The notes under the pieces are model-generated. The model saw only the letters and a program-made list of their open reading frames with translations. It was not told where the DNA came from and did not search any database. This document shows positions 1-7,643 of a stretch of DNA of 44,330 nucleotides, piece after piece (within the stretch, counting starts at the first letter, position 1; each line of letters opens with the position of its first letter). This DNA is from AC-37 sp045805345. Its GTDB lineage: Bacteria; Actinomycetota; Thermoleophilia; Solirubrobacterales; Thermoleophilaceae. Made by a program: the position numbers and the translations under genes. The stretch spans positions 1 through 44,330 of the forward strand of contig JBJMLK010000090.1 of the NCBI GenBank assembly GCA_045805345.1. The letters run 5' to 3'.

Positions 1-89
1 GCGCGCGCCGCCTGCGGCGCCGCCACGAGCACCGCGCACGCGGCAGCGACGATCGCCCTGCGTCCGATCACGCGCCCCAGGCTACTCAC
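1..89 (-). CDS. N-terminus of an exported protein (cut by window edge)
   Basis: The reverse strand reads from a GTG at 89-87 into an open frame running off the window. The first residues are basic (VSSLGRVIGRRA) followed by an Ala/Val-rich hydrophobic stretch (IVAAACAVLVAAP), which is a signal-peptide pattern. The GTG overlaps the TGA stop of the lipoprotein gene upstream (GTGA, 4 nt), so the two are probably translationally coupled. The mature part is not in the window and no function can be given. Confidence 0.55.
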   Translation of the reverse strand, partial: MSSLGRVIGRRAIVAAACAVLVAAPQAAR

Positions 90-676
90 GGCGGGAACAC
101 GTAGTTCGCGTGCGGCGGTACGTAGCGGCCGATCTCGAGGGTCACCACGGCGTGTGGGCCAAGCACGATCCGGCGCGTGTAGCCGGATACGCGGCGACTG
201 CCCACGTACGCGCGCACGCGGCCGTGGAACGACAGCACCCTCCGGCGCGACAGGGGCTGGCCCCAGACGGCGAACAGGTCGCCCAGCGTCGGCCGGCTCC
301 CGCGGTCGATCTCCAGCTTGCCGGTCGGCTCGCGCGTCCGCAGCGGGTACTCGCAGCGGCCGTGGCGCACGTAGGCGCCGTCGCGCCCATGCGGCGGCGC
401 GATGCCGATCCCGGCCGGCATCATCACCACGCGGCCGTCGACGAAGGTCTCGACGAACGCTAGGTAGCTCGCGCCTCGGCGTCGCTCGCAGCGCATGCCG
501 TCGATCGGGCGCGCGTGCCTCGCGGCGTGGCCGTATGGCTTCGGGCGAAAGCGGGGGCCGTGACCGAAGGACTGCGGCTTTGGAGGGGGTGCCTGGGCCG
601 CCTGGTCTCCGCCGTCGCCGCCGCAGCCGACGAGCGCGATCGCGGCTAGGAGCAGGGGGTGGGCCCTTTTAGTCAT
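86..676 (-). CDS. Putative lipoprotein of unknown function
   Basis: This 196-aa product starts MTKRAHPLLLAAIALVGCGG: a basic n-region, a hydrophobic core and a lipobox (LVGC) with Cys near residue 18, so it should be lipidated and anchored outside the membrane. After the Cys comes a Gly/Asp/Pro-rich linker and a mature region rich in Arg and Gly. I recognise no family. ATG at 676 was chosen; a TTG lies one codon upstream. Neither has a convincing Shine-Dalgarno sequence, and the start lies inside a large inverted repeat (661-699). It lies 45 bp downstream of the P450 gene on the same strand and overlaps the next exported protein by 4 nt. Confidence 0.7.
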   Translation of the reverse strand: MTKRAHPLLLAAIALVGCGGDGGDQAAQAPPPKPQSFGHGPRFRPKPYGHAARHARPIDGMRCERRRGASYLAFVETFVDGRVVMMPAGIGIAPPHGRDGAYVRHGRCEYPLRTREPTGKLEIDRGSRPTLGDLFAVWGQPLSRRRVLSFHGRVRAYVGSRRVSGYTRRIVLGPHAVVTLEIGRYVPPHANYVFPP

Positions 677-699
677 CAAATAGATGATCTAAAGGGCCC
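661..699. repeat. Inverted repeat spanning the lipoprotein start codon
   Basis: The left arm is 661-677 and the right arm 683-699, with a 5-nt loop AAATA. Fourteen of 17 positions can pair, and the outer nine (GGGCCCTTT/AAAGGGCCC) are perfect. On the minus strand the hairpin follows the P450 stop (722) and contains the ATG at 676. It could be a P450 terminator, although no T-tract follows, or a structure or operator controlling the lipoprotein start. Confidence 0.7.
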
Positions 700-721
700 A
701 GGCCCGCTCGGGCCGCCCTTC

Positions 722-2089
722 CTAAGCCGAGGACGCCTGAGCCACCGGAGTCGCGGCGGGGACCGGCGGCTGCGATTGCCGCACCCGCACCCCTCGCGAC
801 GGCACCAGCGTGATCCCGCGCCGCTCCACCTCGTCCGGCTCCGCCTCGGCTGCCACCAACGCCGCGCGCTCGAGCACGCGCCGGATCACCACGCGCATCT
901 CGAACAGTGCGAAGCTCGCGCCGATGCAGCGGCGCACGCCGCCGCCGAAGGGGATCCAGGTGTAGGTGTCCGGCGGGGACTCGTCGAGGAAGCGCTCGGG
1001 CCGGAACTCGCGCGGGTGCGGGTAGCGGTCGCCGCGCGCGTGGATCATCGCGATCGACGGGTTGATCTCGGTGCCGGGCGGGATCGTGTAGTCGCCCAAC
1101 TCGAACGGCTCGCCGCGTACCTTGCGGCCGATGCCCGGGATCACCGGCCTTATCCGCAGCGACTCCTTGGTCACGGCGTCGAGGTACTCGTCGTCGCCGG
1201 CCTCGAGGCTCGCGCTCAGCTTCGTGAGCACGCGATCGTTGTGCAGCAGCAGGTCGAACGTCCAGGCCAGGGCGGTGGCGGTGGTCTCGTGGCCCGCCAC
1301 GAGCAGCGTGACGAGCTCGTCGCGCACCTCCTGGTCGGTCATCGGCTGGCCGTCCTCGTCGCGAGCCAGCAGCAGGGTGGAGAACACGTCCTCGCGCTCC
1401 TCGAGGTCGGGCACCTCCCGGCGGCGGGCGATCTCGTCGAAGATCAGCTCGTCCACCCGCTCGCGCAGCTCCTCGAAGCGGCGCACCGTGTCGTTGCCGC
1501 GCCAGCGGCTGAGCGACATCGTCAGAACCATCATGCCCACGGGGCGCGAGATCGGGCTGAGCATCTCGCGCAGCGCGTGGCGCAGGTCGTCGTAGCGCTG
1601 CCCCTCGGCCACGCCGAACACCGCGCGCATGATCACGTCGAGCGTGAGCGCCTGCATCGACGGCAGGACCTCGAACGGCTCGCCCACCGGCCAGCGGTCG
1701 ATCTCGCGATCGGTGGCGTCGCGCATGATCGAGTCGTACGCCTTCATCCGCTGTCCGTGGAACGCGGGCAGCATCAGCCGGCGGTGGCGAATGTGCTCGC
1801 TTCCGTCGAGCAGCAGCACCGACCGCTCGCCGAGGATCGGGCCGAGCAGCGCGTTCGCCTCTCCGGCGCGCAGCTGCTCGGGCGGACCCTGGAAGACCTG
1901 CTTCACGAGCTCGGGCTCGAAGACCATCACGAAGCTTCGGTCGAACAGGGTGCTCATCGTGACCACGTTGCCGTAGCGGCGGCGGGTCCAGCCGAGATAG
2001 CGCGCGGCTCCCACGATGAAGCCGAGCGTCTGCACGAAGCGCGGCAGGCGCGGGCCCGGCGGGAGGCTGCTCACGGCGGCCACGTGCAC
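722..2089 (-). CDS. Cytochrome P450
   Basis: A 455-aa cytoplasmic P450 of normal bacterial length. It would hydroxylate or otherwise oxidise an unknown small substrate using electrons from a ferredoxin/reductase not encoded here. Visible hallmarks are the proline-rich N-terminus (SSLPPGPRLP), the I-helix oxygen-binding motif AGHETTA near residue 263, the K-helix ExxR in KESLRIRP near 308, the PERF-type region (FRPERF), and the haem loop FGGGVRRCIG with axial Cys near 385. Three in-frame GTGs (2089, 2083, 2074) are possible starts. The GH114-like gene ends 34 bp upstream on the same strand, so they may be co-transcribed, though a functional link is not evident. Confidence 0.95.
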   Translation of the reverse strand: MHVAAVSSLPPGPRLPRFVQTLGFIVGAARYLGWTRRRYGNVVTMSTLFDRSFVMVFEPELVKQVFQGPPEQLRAGEANALLGPILGERSVLLLDGSEHIRHRRLMLPAFHGQRMKAYDSIMRDATDREIDRWPVGEPFEVLPSMQALTLDVIMRAVFGVAEGQRYDDLRHALREMLSPISRPVGMMVLTMSLSRWRGNDTVRRFEELRERVDELIFDEIARRREVPDLEEREDVFSTLLLARDEDGQPMTDQEVRDELVTLLVAGHETTATALAWTFDLLLHNDRVLTKLSASLEAGDDEYLDAVTKESLRIRPVIPGIGRKVRGEPFELGDYTIPPGTEINPSIAMIHARGDRYPHPREFRPERFLDESPPDTYTWIPFGGGVRRCIGASFALFEMRVVIRRVLERAALVAAEAEPDEVERRGITLVPSRGVRVRQSQPPVPAATPVAQASSA

Positions 2090-2123
2090 GATGTTGCCAG
2101 ACGCGGCCCCCCGGCCTGCGTGA

Positions 2124-2894
2124 TCACGCGCACGGTCGCCGCCACGGGCCCAACGAGAGCCGCTTGCGCATGGCGGCGAAGCGCAGCTCGCGGGCGCGCT
2201 GGCAGAACGCCGGGCGCGGCAGCTCGTACTCCACGTCGACCACCGCCTTGCCGGCCTCCACGAACCGCCGCGCCGGACCGCACTCGCGGAACTGGAAGCA
2301 CTCCTCGAGCAGCGCGAAGTCGAAGTGCGGCTCGAGCTGCTCGGCCTGATCGAGGTCGTTCTTCAGCCCGACCGCGAGGCCCAGCCCGTGCGCGCGCCGC
2401 GCGAGCCACGTGTCGAACTCGATCTGGTCGGCACCGGTGAGCGGGAAACCCGTGTCGTTCGTGTAGCCGTTCACGTTGTCCGGGTCGATCGCGTCGAAGC
2501 CCCTGTCGCGGCAACGGCGCATGCGGTCGGAGAGGATCGGCCGGATGTCGCGGCGGCGGACGTCGAGCCAGTACTCGCCCGGCCAGCCGTCCACCGGCTT
2601 GCCGCGCGCGGCCCTGGGGAACCGCCCGGCGTCGTCGCGCCAGCTCTCCCAGGTGCCGGCGTCGACGTAGCAGACCACCCGCCGGCCGCGGTCGTGCAGC
2701 TCGCGGACGGTGCGCTTCGGCACGTCGGCGCCGTCGACGTCGTACACGTGGGCGGGCACCGACGTGTCGAGGTGACCCTGCAGCTGGAGCTGCCAGGCGT
2801 GGGTGGTTGGCCGCGGATGCCACCGGGTAGGTCCAGCGGCATGAGCCAAGACACCGAAGGAAGCAACCCACACACAAGCCCCGAGGAGGGCCAC
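2124..2894 (-). CDS. Secreted GH114-like glycosidase (endo-alpha-1,4-polygalactosaminidase family)
   Basis: A 256-aa product with an N-terminal hydrophobic signal (VALLGACVWVASFGVLAHA) and a TIM-barrel domain typical of the GH114/DUF297 group. Motifs include VCYVDAGTWE, the conserved DPDNVNGYTNDTGF and VGLKND. Members cleave galactosaminogalactan-like polymers or are annotated as extracellular proteins of unknown substrate. The start is uncertain: GTG at 2894 gives a full signal peptide, GTG at 2873 a shorter one, and neither has a strong ribosome site. Either start makes the gene overlap head-to-head with the acidic-protein gene on the other strand. The open frame continues far upstream antisense to Ku, but that part is non-coding by composition. 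Confidence 0.85.
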   Translation of the reverse strand: MALLGACVWVASFGVLAHAAGPTRWHPRPTTHAWQLQLQGHLDTSVPAHVYDVDGADVPKRTVRELHDRGRRVVCYVDAGTWESWRDDAGRFPRAARGKPVDGWPGEYWLDVRRRDIRPILSDRMRRCRDRGFDAIDPDNVNGYTNDTGFPLTGADQIEFDTWLARRAHGLGLAVGLKNDLDQAEQLEPHFDFALLEECFQFRECGPARRFVEAGKAVVDVEYELPRPAFCQRARELRFAAMRKRLSLGPWRRPCA

Positions 2895-3143
2895 CCCGCG
2901 GGCGAGGGTGAGCGCACGGACCGCGACTTGGGCGGTCCGACCGCGCCCGAGAGCCCGCCGGACGAGGACGTGGAGGGCGGCGGGCCCGGAACGAGGCCCG
3001 CGGACGAGGGACTCGAGCCGCACGAGTCGGCGGCCGAGACCGAGGCCGAGCTGCCGGAGCCGGAGTCCGAGGGCAACGACGACGAGGACTCGGAGTCGGA
3101 CGACTCGGACGACGGCGACTCCGACTCGGACGACGACGACTAG
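2841..3143 (+). CDS. Acidic, probably disordered protein
   Basis: A 100-aa product starting MSQDTEGSNPHT, hydrophilic throughout and ending in an Asp/Glu/Ser tail (SDDSDDGDSDSDDDD). The first codons are A-rich (CAA, GAA, GGA, ACA), as often seen at true starts, and later codons are strongly GC3-biased. A GGTAGG lies about 9 nt upstream of the ATG. No domain is recognised. Its 5' end overlaps the start region of the GH114-like gene on the other strand. Its stop shares CTAG with the stop of ku. Low-complexity sequence makes this less certain than a domain-bearing gene. Confidence 0.55.
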   Translation: MSQDTEGSNPHTSPEEGHPAGEGERTDRDLGGPTAPESPPDEDVEGGGPGTRPADEGLEPHESAAETEAELPEPESEGNDDEDSESDDSDDGDSDSDDDD

Positions 3144-4006
3144 CTCTTCGCCTTGGCCTTCGGCTTGGCGCCGCTGCGCTTGGCCGGAGCCTTCTTCTTC
3201 TTGCCCGACGAGCCGTTGCCGCCGCCGTCCTTCTTGGCGGAGGCGAGGCTCGCCTCCAGCGCGGCCATCAGGTCGGGCACGCGCTCGGGCTCGTCGGCGG
3301 CCGGCTGGAGCACGATCTCCTCGCCCTCCGACTTGCGCTCGATCAGGTCGAGCACGGCATCGCGGTACTCGTCGTGGTACTTGGTCGGCTCGAACTCGGC
3401 CGTGAGGCTGTCGATCAGCTGGCGCGCCATGTCGAGCTCGCGCTTCGTGGTCTCCACGTCCTCGCCCGGAGCGTCGTCGAACGAGTCGGGGTCGACGACC
3501 TCGTCGGCGAAGTTCATCGTCGCCATGGCGAGCACGTCGCCGACCGGCCGGATGGCCACGAGCTGCTCCTTGGTGCGGATCACCACGCGAGCGATGGCGA
3601 CCTTGCTCGCGTCGCGCATGGCGTTGGCCAGCAGCTTGTAGGGCTTGTCCGCGCCCTGGCCGGGGAGCAGGTAGTAGGGGTGGTCGTAGTAGAGCGGGTC
3701 GATCTCCTCGAGGTCTACGAACTCCTCGATGTCGATCGTCTTCGTCTTCTTCGGGTCGAGCGCCTCGAGCTCCTCGGGCGTGACGATCACGTAGCGATCG
3801 GGGCTGATCTCGTAGCCCTTCACGATGTCGTCCCACGCCACCTCCTCGCCGTCGGCCGGGCAGACGCGCTTCTGCTGGATGCGCACGCCGTCGGACTCGT
3901 GGAGCTGATGGAACCGGACGGTCTTCTTCGAGACCGCGCTGTAGAGCTTGACCGGGACGTTGACCAGCCCGAAGCTGATCGCGCCGGTCCAAATCGATCG
4001 GGGCAT
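3140..4006 (-). CDS. ku: Non-homologous end-joining protein Ku
   Basis: A 288-aa bacterial Ku. The protein forms a ring-shaped homodimer that binds double-strand DNA ends and recruits LigD for end joining. The N-terminus MPRSIWTGAISFGLVNVPVK and the strands HQLHESDG and YEISPDRYV are diagnostic. The core covers about residues 1-250, followed by a Lys/Ala-rich tail (KKKKAPAKRSGAKPKAKAKS) of the kind that aids DNA threading. ATG at 4006 was chosen because it has a TAAGG site 5 nt upstream and matches the family N-terminus; the longer open frame is not Ku-like. No ligD is in the window. The stop overlaps the acidic-protein stop in CTAG. Confidence 0.97.
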   Translation of the reverse strand: MPRSIWTGAISFGLVNVPVKLYSAVSKKTVRFHQLHESDGVRIQQKRVCPADGEEVAWDDIVKGYEISPDRYVIVTPEELEALDPKKTKTIDIEEFVDLEEIDPLYYDHPYYLLPGQGADKPYKLLANAMRDASKVAIARVVIRTKEQLVAIRPVGDVLAMATMNFADEVVDPDSFDDAPGEDVETTKRELDMARQLIDSLTAEFEPTKYHDEYRDAVLDLIERKSEGEEIVLQPAADEPERVPDLMAALEASLASAKKDGGGNGSSGKKKKAPAKRSGAKPKAKAKS

Positions 4007-4163
4007 GCGCCTTAGTTTCGCGCAAAGCGTCCAGCTCCATCGCGGGTGAGAGCGAGATTGCGCGCAACAACCCAACCGGTGGGGCTTGAACTCGTTGGGA
4101 TAAGGGAACAACAGAGCAGGGCAAGCACCTGCTCGCCCGGTTAGGAAGAGGAGAGGAGTTCCA

Positions 4164-4331
4164 ATGATCGGCGTACTCATCGCGGTCTTGTTCGCGGCGC
4201 TTGTCTGGGCCATCTGCGTGGCCCTCGGCCTGCCCGCAATCGTGGGCATCGTCGCCGCGATCCTGGTCCTGTTGGCCGGGATTCCGAGCGGGGGCTACGG
4301 CCTCGGCAGTCGCTTCGGCAGTCGTTACTAG
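4164..4331 (+). CDS. 55-aa hydrophobic membrane peptide
   Basis: This short gene has an excellent ribosome site (GGAGAGGAG, 6 nt before the ATG). It encodes MIGVLIAVLFAALVWAICVA, a second hydrophobic segment (IVGIVAAILVLLAGI) and a short Gly/Ser/Arg/Tyr tail, giving two transmembrane helices with a Pro-containing turn between them. It stands alone, divergent from ku, and is followed by a strong hairpin. I know no function; small two-helix membrane peptides of this kind often respond to stress, but nothing here shows that. Confidence 0.75.
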   Translation: MIGVLIAVLFAALVWAICVALGLPAIVGIVAAILVLLAGIPSGGYGLGSRFGSRY

Positions 4332-4340
4332 CGGGAGCAG

Positions 4341-4387
4341 CCGGCACGCCCGCGGCGTTCGTACCCCGCGCCGCGGGCGAGTGCCGG
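4341..4387. terminator. Bidirectional terminator hairpin
   Basis: Arms 4341-4357 and 4369-4387 form a 17-bp GC-rich stem interrupted only by a GA bulge (4379-4380), with an 11-nt loop. It lies between the convergent stops of the 55-aa membrane peptide (4331) and the baeRF gene (4401), as expected for a shared intrinsic terminator, but there is no long T-tract. Confidence 0.75.
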
Positions 4388-4400
4388 TCTAGGCCGGTGC

Positions 4401-5543
4401 CTAGAACCTGAGCAGCGCCGCGAAGCCGCCGCGCTGCTCCAGCTCGTCGCGATGATGACGCGCGACCAGCACCTCGGCGGACTGCATGATCGCTAGCTCG
4501 ATCGCGCTCTCGACGATGTCGTCGCGGCGCTCGAGCTCGCTGTCGTCGGCCGGGCAGCGTGACGCATCGAGTCCCACCCAGCCGCAGCTGGGACACTGCA
4601 CGCCGGCCACGATGTTGCCGTCCACGAGCAGCAGCGTCTCCACGCGCCGCTCGTTGAGCGCCTCGATCGTCTCGTCGAGCCCGGCGGTGCCGCGGCCGCC
4701 GGCGCCCACCGCCTCGGCCACGCGGTCGAGCGCCTCGCGCTCGCGTGCGCGCTCCACCTCGTCCATCACCGGCAGCGCCGCGTCGCGCACGGCCTCGGGA
4801 GTCGTGTTCTCCACGTCCACCTTCAGGCGGCCGACCACGCGCTCGCGCACGTAAGGGTGCAGGTGCTGCTCGACGTCGGAGAGGATCTCGTCGGGGCCGC
4901 CGAGCAGGAGGCGCTCGAACGGCGAGCGCCGGTGGCGGCGGAGCACCACCTCGGCGGTGCGCTTGAGGTGGTCCTGGACCTCCTTGTCGACGCTCCGCTG
5001 GTAACGGGCCTGCGACAGGCCGCCCTGATCGTGCTGGCGGTGGACCTCGTCCTCGACCGGCGCGAGCTCCGTGAGCTGCTCGCGCGAGCCGCGGAGCATG
5101 CGCGCAACCTGGCGGTTCACCAGGAGCACCACCCAGCTGCCGCTCATCGCCAGCTCGGCGAGCGGCTCGACGAGCGGCGAGTCGTCCACGCACGCGCGCG
5201 TGTCGATCGGGCGCGGGAGCTTGATCACCTGGAACAGGCCGGCCGGGCCGCAGGCGAAGATCGCCATTCCGTGGGCGCCCTCGAAGTCGCCGCCGGCGAG
5301 GAAGCGCCGGGTGCGCTCGATGTCCTCACGGAGCGCCTTGCGCTGGTCGTGGTCGAGATCGGAGGCGTCGCGCACGCTCCGGTCGGCCTGGTCGAGCAGC
5401 GAGTTGATCTCGGTGGCGCGGGCGGGCGGCGTGCCGAACTGAGACGGGTCGAGGTTGAGGAACAGGCTGAGCACGCGCGCGCCTTCCGGGCGCAGGTCGG
5501 CGAGCCGCCGCAGCAGGTCGGGGTTGAGCTCGTTCGTCTGCAT
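4401..5543 (-). CDS. baeRF-family protein (eRF1/Vms1-like)
   Basis: A 380-aa protein resembling bacterial homologues of the archaeo-eukaryotic release factor eRF1 and of Vms1/ANKZF1. These proteins are thought to act on peptidyl-tRNA of stalled ribosomes. The N-terminal third contains LSLFLNLDPSQF. The loop QGGLSQARYQRSVDKE near residues 172-188 corresponds to the GGQ-like catalytic loop, with a Gln two positions after the Gly pair. The C-terminal third has a Zn-ribbon-like CPSCGW...RCPAD pair near 310-325 and ends in an L7Ae-like fold (AIMQSAEVLVARHH). It lies 30 bp downstream of three small charged-protein genes on the same strand and is probably co-transcribed with them. Confidence 0.8.
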   Translation of the reverse strand: MQTNELNPDLLRRLADLRPEGARVLSLFLNLDPSQFGTPPARATEINSLLDQADRSVRDASDLDHDQRKALREDIERTRRFLAGGDFEGAHGMAIFACGPAGLFQVIKLPRPIDTRACVDDSPLVEPLAELAMSGSWVVLLVNRQVARMLRGSREQLTELAPVEDEVHRQHDQGGLSQARYQRSVDKEVQDHLKRTAEVVLRRHRRSPFERLLLGGPDEILSDVEQHLHPYVRERVVGRLKVDVENTTPEAVRDAALPVMDEVERAREREALDRVAEAVGAGGRGTAGLDETIEALNERRVETLLLVDGNIVAGVQCPSCGWVGLDASRCPADDSELERRDDIVESAIELAIMQSAEVLVARHHRDELEQRGGFAALLRF

Positions 5544-5573
5544 CGGAAGCCGGCCTAGCCGCGGGCGCGGGGC

Positions 5574-5861
5574 CTATTCCTCCTCGTCCTCGTGCTCTGA
5601 GCGAGCGTCCGACTGGGCGGCCTCCTCGAGCTCGGCCTGGCGCTCGTCGGCCTTCTCCTTGCCCGTGGCCGGGTCCTCCTCGCCCTCGAGCTGGTGCGGG
5701 CCGGCGCCGCGCTCCTCGACCGCGCCCGGGACCTGCTGGTCGGATTTCTTCGCCTCCCAGTCCGAGCGCGTCTCCTCGATCTCGTGCTCGAGCTGCTTGC
5801 TCGGCTGCTCCGCGGCGTCGGCCTCGCGCTCGAGCTCGTCAGCTCGTTCCTGGTGGTCCAT
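5574..5861 (-). CDS. Small charged helical protein
   Basis: A 95-aa, Glu/Lys/Arg/Gln-rich protein (MDHQERADELEREADAAEQP) ending in an acidic run (SEHEDEEE). It has no hydrophobic segment, and the heptad-like spacing suggests a coiled coil. It overlaps the upstream 76-aa gene by 23 nt and precedes baeRF by 30 bp. No family is recognised. Similar composition to its two upstream neighbours suggests a set of disordered or coiled stress proteins, which is an inference from composition only. Confidence 0.65.
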   Translation of the reverse strand: MDHQERADELEREADAAEQPSKQLEHEIEETRSDWEAKKSDQQVPGAVEERGAGPHQLEGEEDPATGKEKADERQAELEEAAQSDARSEHEDEEE

Positions 5862-6069
5862 CCGTCCTCCCGTCGTCGGTTTCCGCGGCGCGCTCGGCGT
5901 CCGCTCGCTCCTCGAGCTTCTCGCGCAGGTAGCCGGCCTTCTCGGCGCGGCGCACGTGCTGCTCGGCCTCGTCGGCGTCGAGTGACGCTCCGGCTCGGTC
6001 GCGCTCGGCCGACTCGCGCTGGAGCTGCTCGAGGCGCAGCTCCTGGGTCGTGGGATCCTCGTCCGTCAC
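5839..6069 (-). CDS. Small charged helical protein
   Basis: A 76-aa hydrophilic protein (MTDEDPTTQELRLEQLQRES) with a predicted helical middle (AEQHVRRAEKAGYLREKLEER) and a Gly/Pro/Thr tail. It starts at an ATGA overlap with the stop of the upstream Pro/Asp-rich gene and its end overlaps the next gene by 23 nt, so all three are likely one translationally coupled unit. No domain is recognised. Confidence 0.6.
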   Translation of the reverse strand: MTDEDPTTQELRLEQLQRESAERDRAGASLDADEAEQHVRRAEKAGYLREKLEERADAERAAETDDGRTDGPPGTS

Positions 6070-6248
6070 GGGCGCGGGCTGCCGTGCTCGTCCGGGGCGT
6101 CCGGATCGGGCACCACCGGGCCGTCGGGCGCGGGATCGTCGGCGGGCTCGGCGTCGGGCACCACCGGCCCGTCGGGCGGCGCCGTGGGCGCGCTCGGCGG
6201 CTCGGGGGCGTCGGGCACGTCGGGTGCGTCGGGGTTCGGGATCTCCAT
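6066..6248 (-). CDS. Pro/Asp-rich low-complexity peptide
   Basis: A 60-aa protein made almost entirely of Pro, Asp, Ala, Glu and Val, with an internal near-repeat (PDGPVVPDAEP / PDGPVVPDPDA). It begins MEIPNPDAP and ends in an ATGA overlap with the next gene. It is first in the run of four same-strand genes ending in baeRF. The composition could arise by chance in GC-rich DNA, so the call rests mainly on the precise overlap and strand organisation. Confidence 0.5.
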   Translation of the reverse strand: MEIPNPDAPDVPDAPEPPSAPTAPPDGPVVPDAEPADDPAPDGPVVPDPDAPDEHGSPRP

Positions 6249-6348
6249 GGCGGCGACCTTACTGCGAATTCTTAGTCGTTTCTTCGGGGCCTCTTACTCG
6301 CGCCGCCGAGCATGGCTCGAGTCAACCCCACCCCCCAGGAGGCAACCG

Positions 6349-6795
6349 ATGTCCCGATCGATTCGAAAGACCATCGCGGCGGTAGCGGCGCTGGCCGCGC
6401 TCGCACTCGGTGCGGGCGCACTGGCCGACGCTGCGTCGAACGGCGGCAGCTCGAGCAGCTCCGGCGCGGGCTCGTCGAGCGCCCAGCAGCGTCAGGCGCC
6501 GCCCGTCGGGCCGCACGGCCGTCACGTCGGCAGGAACGGCAACGAGGAGCAGCCGCTGAGCGGCGACGTGGCGTCGAAGGTCAAGGCCGCCGCCGAGGCC
6601 AAGGTGTCGGGCGGCACGGTCGAGCGCGTGGAGACCGATGTCGACCACGGCTCACCGTACGAGGCGCACGTGCGCAAGTCGGACGGCACCGATCTCGAGG
6701 TCCTGGTGAACAGGGACTTCGAGGTGACGGCCGTCAACACGATGGGCCCGGGTGGGCCTGGGGGCCCGGGCGGCCCGCCGCCCAGCCAGCAGTAG
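6349..6795 (+). CDS. Secreted PepSY-domain protein
   Basis: A 148-aa protein with a textbook ribosome site (AGGAGG, 7 nt before ATG 6349), a signal peptide (MSRSIRKTIAAVAALAALAL), a Ser/Gly linker, and one PepSY-like domain at about residues 65-130 (VASKVKAAAEAKVSGGTVER ... LEVLVNRDFEVTAVN). It ends in a Gly/Pro tail. PepSY domains occur in extracytoplasmic protease inhibitors or sensor-like proteins; the target here is unknown. It is divergent from the small charged-protein cluster and convergent with the DUF2993 gene, with only 15 bp between stops. Confidence 0.85.
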   Translation: MSRSIRKTIAAVAALAALALGAGALADAASNGGSSSSSGAGSSSAQQRQAPPVGPHGRHVGRNGNEEQPLSGDVASKVKAAAEAKVSGGTVERVETDVDHGSPYEAHVRKSDGTDLEVLVNRDFEVTAVNTMGPGGPGGPGGPPPSQQ

Positions 6796-6810
6796 CCGGA
6801 CCCGCCCGCC

Positions 6811-7434
6811 TCAGAGCCGGCCCGCTATGGCGCTCGCGATCGCGGACGCCAGCGGGCCGGCCGAGAGGCCGAGCACCGAGCCGTCCACGTGCACGATCTG
6901 CGGGCGGCCCTCCACGCTCTTGATGTCGGCGTCGACCTCCACCGGGATCCGCTCGGAAGCGAAGGGCACCGCGCCGCCGGCCAGGCGCCCGAGGAACCCG
7001 CCGAACGGCCCGGCGATCTCCTTGCCCGCGTAGGTCGACAGCGCCCGGGCGGTGACCGAGGCGCTGATCACCACCGTGTACGGGTCGTCCGAGGTGCGGC
7101 GCGCGATCGCCACGTTGCGGACCGCGAACGGCCCGGCCGACATGCGCGTGAAGCGGACGTCGGCCTCCCGGAAGCGGTCGAGCTCGTCGAACACCTTGCG
7201 GCTGGCGTTGCCGTGGAGGATCTCCACGTGCAGGCCGTCCCCGCGGACCTTGATGCGCTGCCCGTCGTCGAAGAGCAGGCGCAGCGCGGGCACCGCCTCG
7301 ATCTCCACGTGCGCGTGGCCGCCCCTCGACGTGAGCCGCTTCTCCGCGCGGTGCTCGAGGTAGGGGGGCACCAGGAGCTGGCTCAGGACGAGCAGCACGA
7401 CGATGCCAAGGGCCACGTAGAGCAAGCGCCGCAT
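6811..7434 (-). CDS. DUF2993 (LmeA-like) lipid-binding protein
   Basis: A 207-aa protein starting MRRLLYVALGIVVLLVLSQL, an N-terminal membrane anchor or signal. The rest follows the DUF2993 pattern: HRAEKRL near the N-terminus, a beta-rich middle, and VEVDADIKSVEGRPQIVHVD towards the end. The mycobacterial family member LmeA binds phospholipids and acts in cell-envelope glycolipid biogenesis. No envelope operon surrounds it here. The start is an ATG at 7434 and tRNA-Ser lies upstream on the opposite strand. Confidence 0.85.
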   Translation of the reverse strand: MRRLLYVALGIVVLLVLSQLLVPPYLEHRAEKRLTSRGGHAHVEIEAVPALRLLFDDGQRIKVRGDGLHVEILHGNASRKVFDELDRFREADVRFTRMSAGPFAVRNVAIARRTSDDPYTVVISASVTARALSTYAGKEIAGPFGGFLGRLAGGAVPFASERIPVEVDADIKSVEGRPQIVHVDGSVLGLSAGPLASAIASAIAGRL

Positions 7435-7496
7435 GGTGTCCTAAGTGTCGCGGAGCGTCGACCCGGCCGGGCCATCGCCCTAGAATCCGCCGTCCC

Positions 7497-7585
7497 GGAG
7501 AGGTGGCCGAGTGGCTGAAGGCACTCGCCTGCTAAGCGAGTAAGGGGTGCAAGCTCCTTCGCGGGTTCGAATCCCGCCCTCTCCG
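7497..7585 (+). tRNA. tRNA-Ser(GCU)
   Basis: A class II tRNA of 89 nt. Acceptor arms GGAGAGG (7497-7503) and CCTCTCC (7578-7584) pair fully. The anticodon arm CTCGC-CTGCTAA-GCGAG carries GCT, followed by a long variable arm and the T-arm GCGGGTTCGAATCCCGC. CCA is not encoded. It reads AGC/AGU codons. Confidence 0.97.
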
Positions 7586-7643
7586 CTCAGCAAGCGAGCA
7601 TTCGCGGCTTGAACCGGACAATTCCCGTTTCCCGGAGTTTGAG

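Noticed and set aside
2895..4124. 666-aa minus-strand open frame running through ku
   Set aside because: Only its last 256 codons (GH114-like) look like protein; the rest is the off-frame shadow of ku and of the acidic gene.
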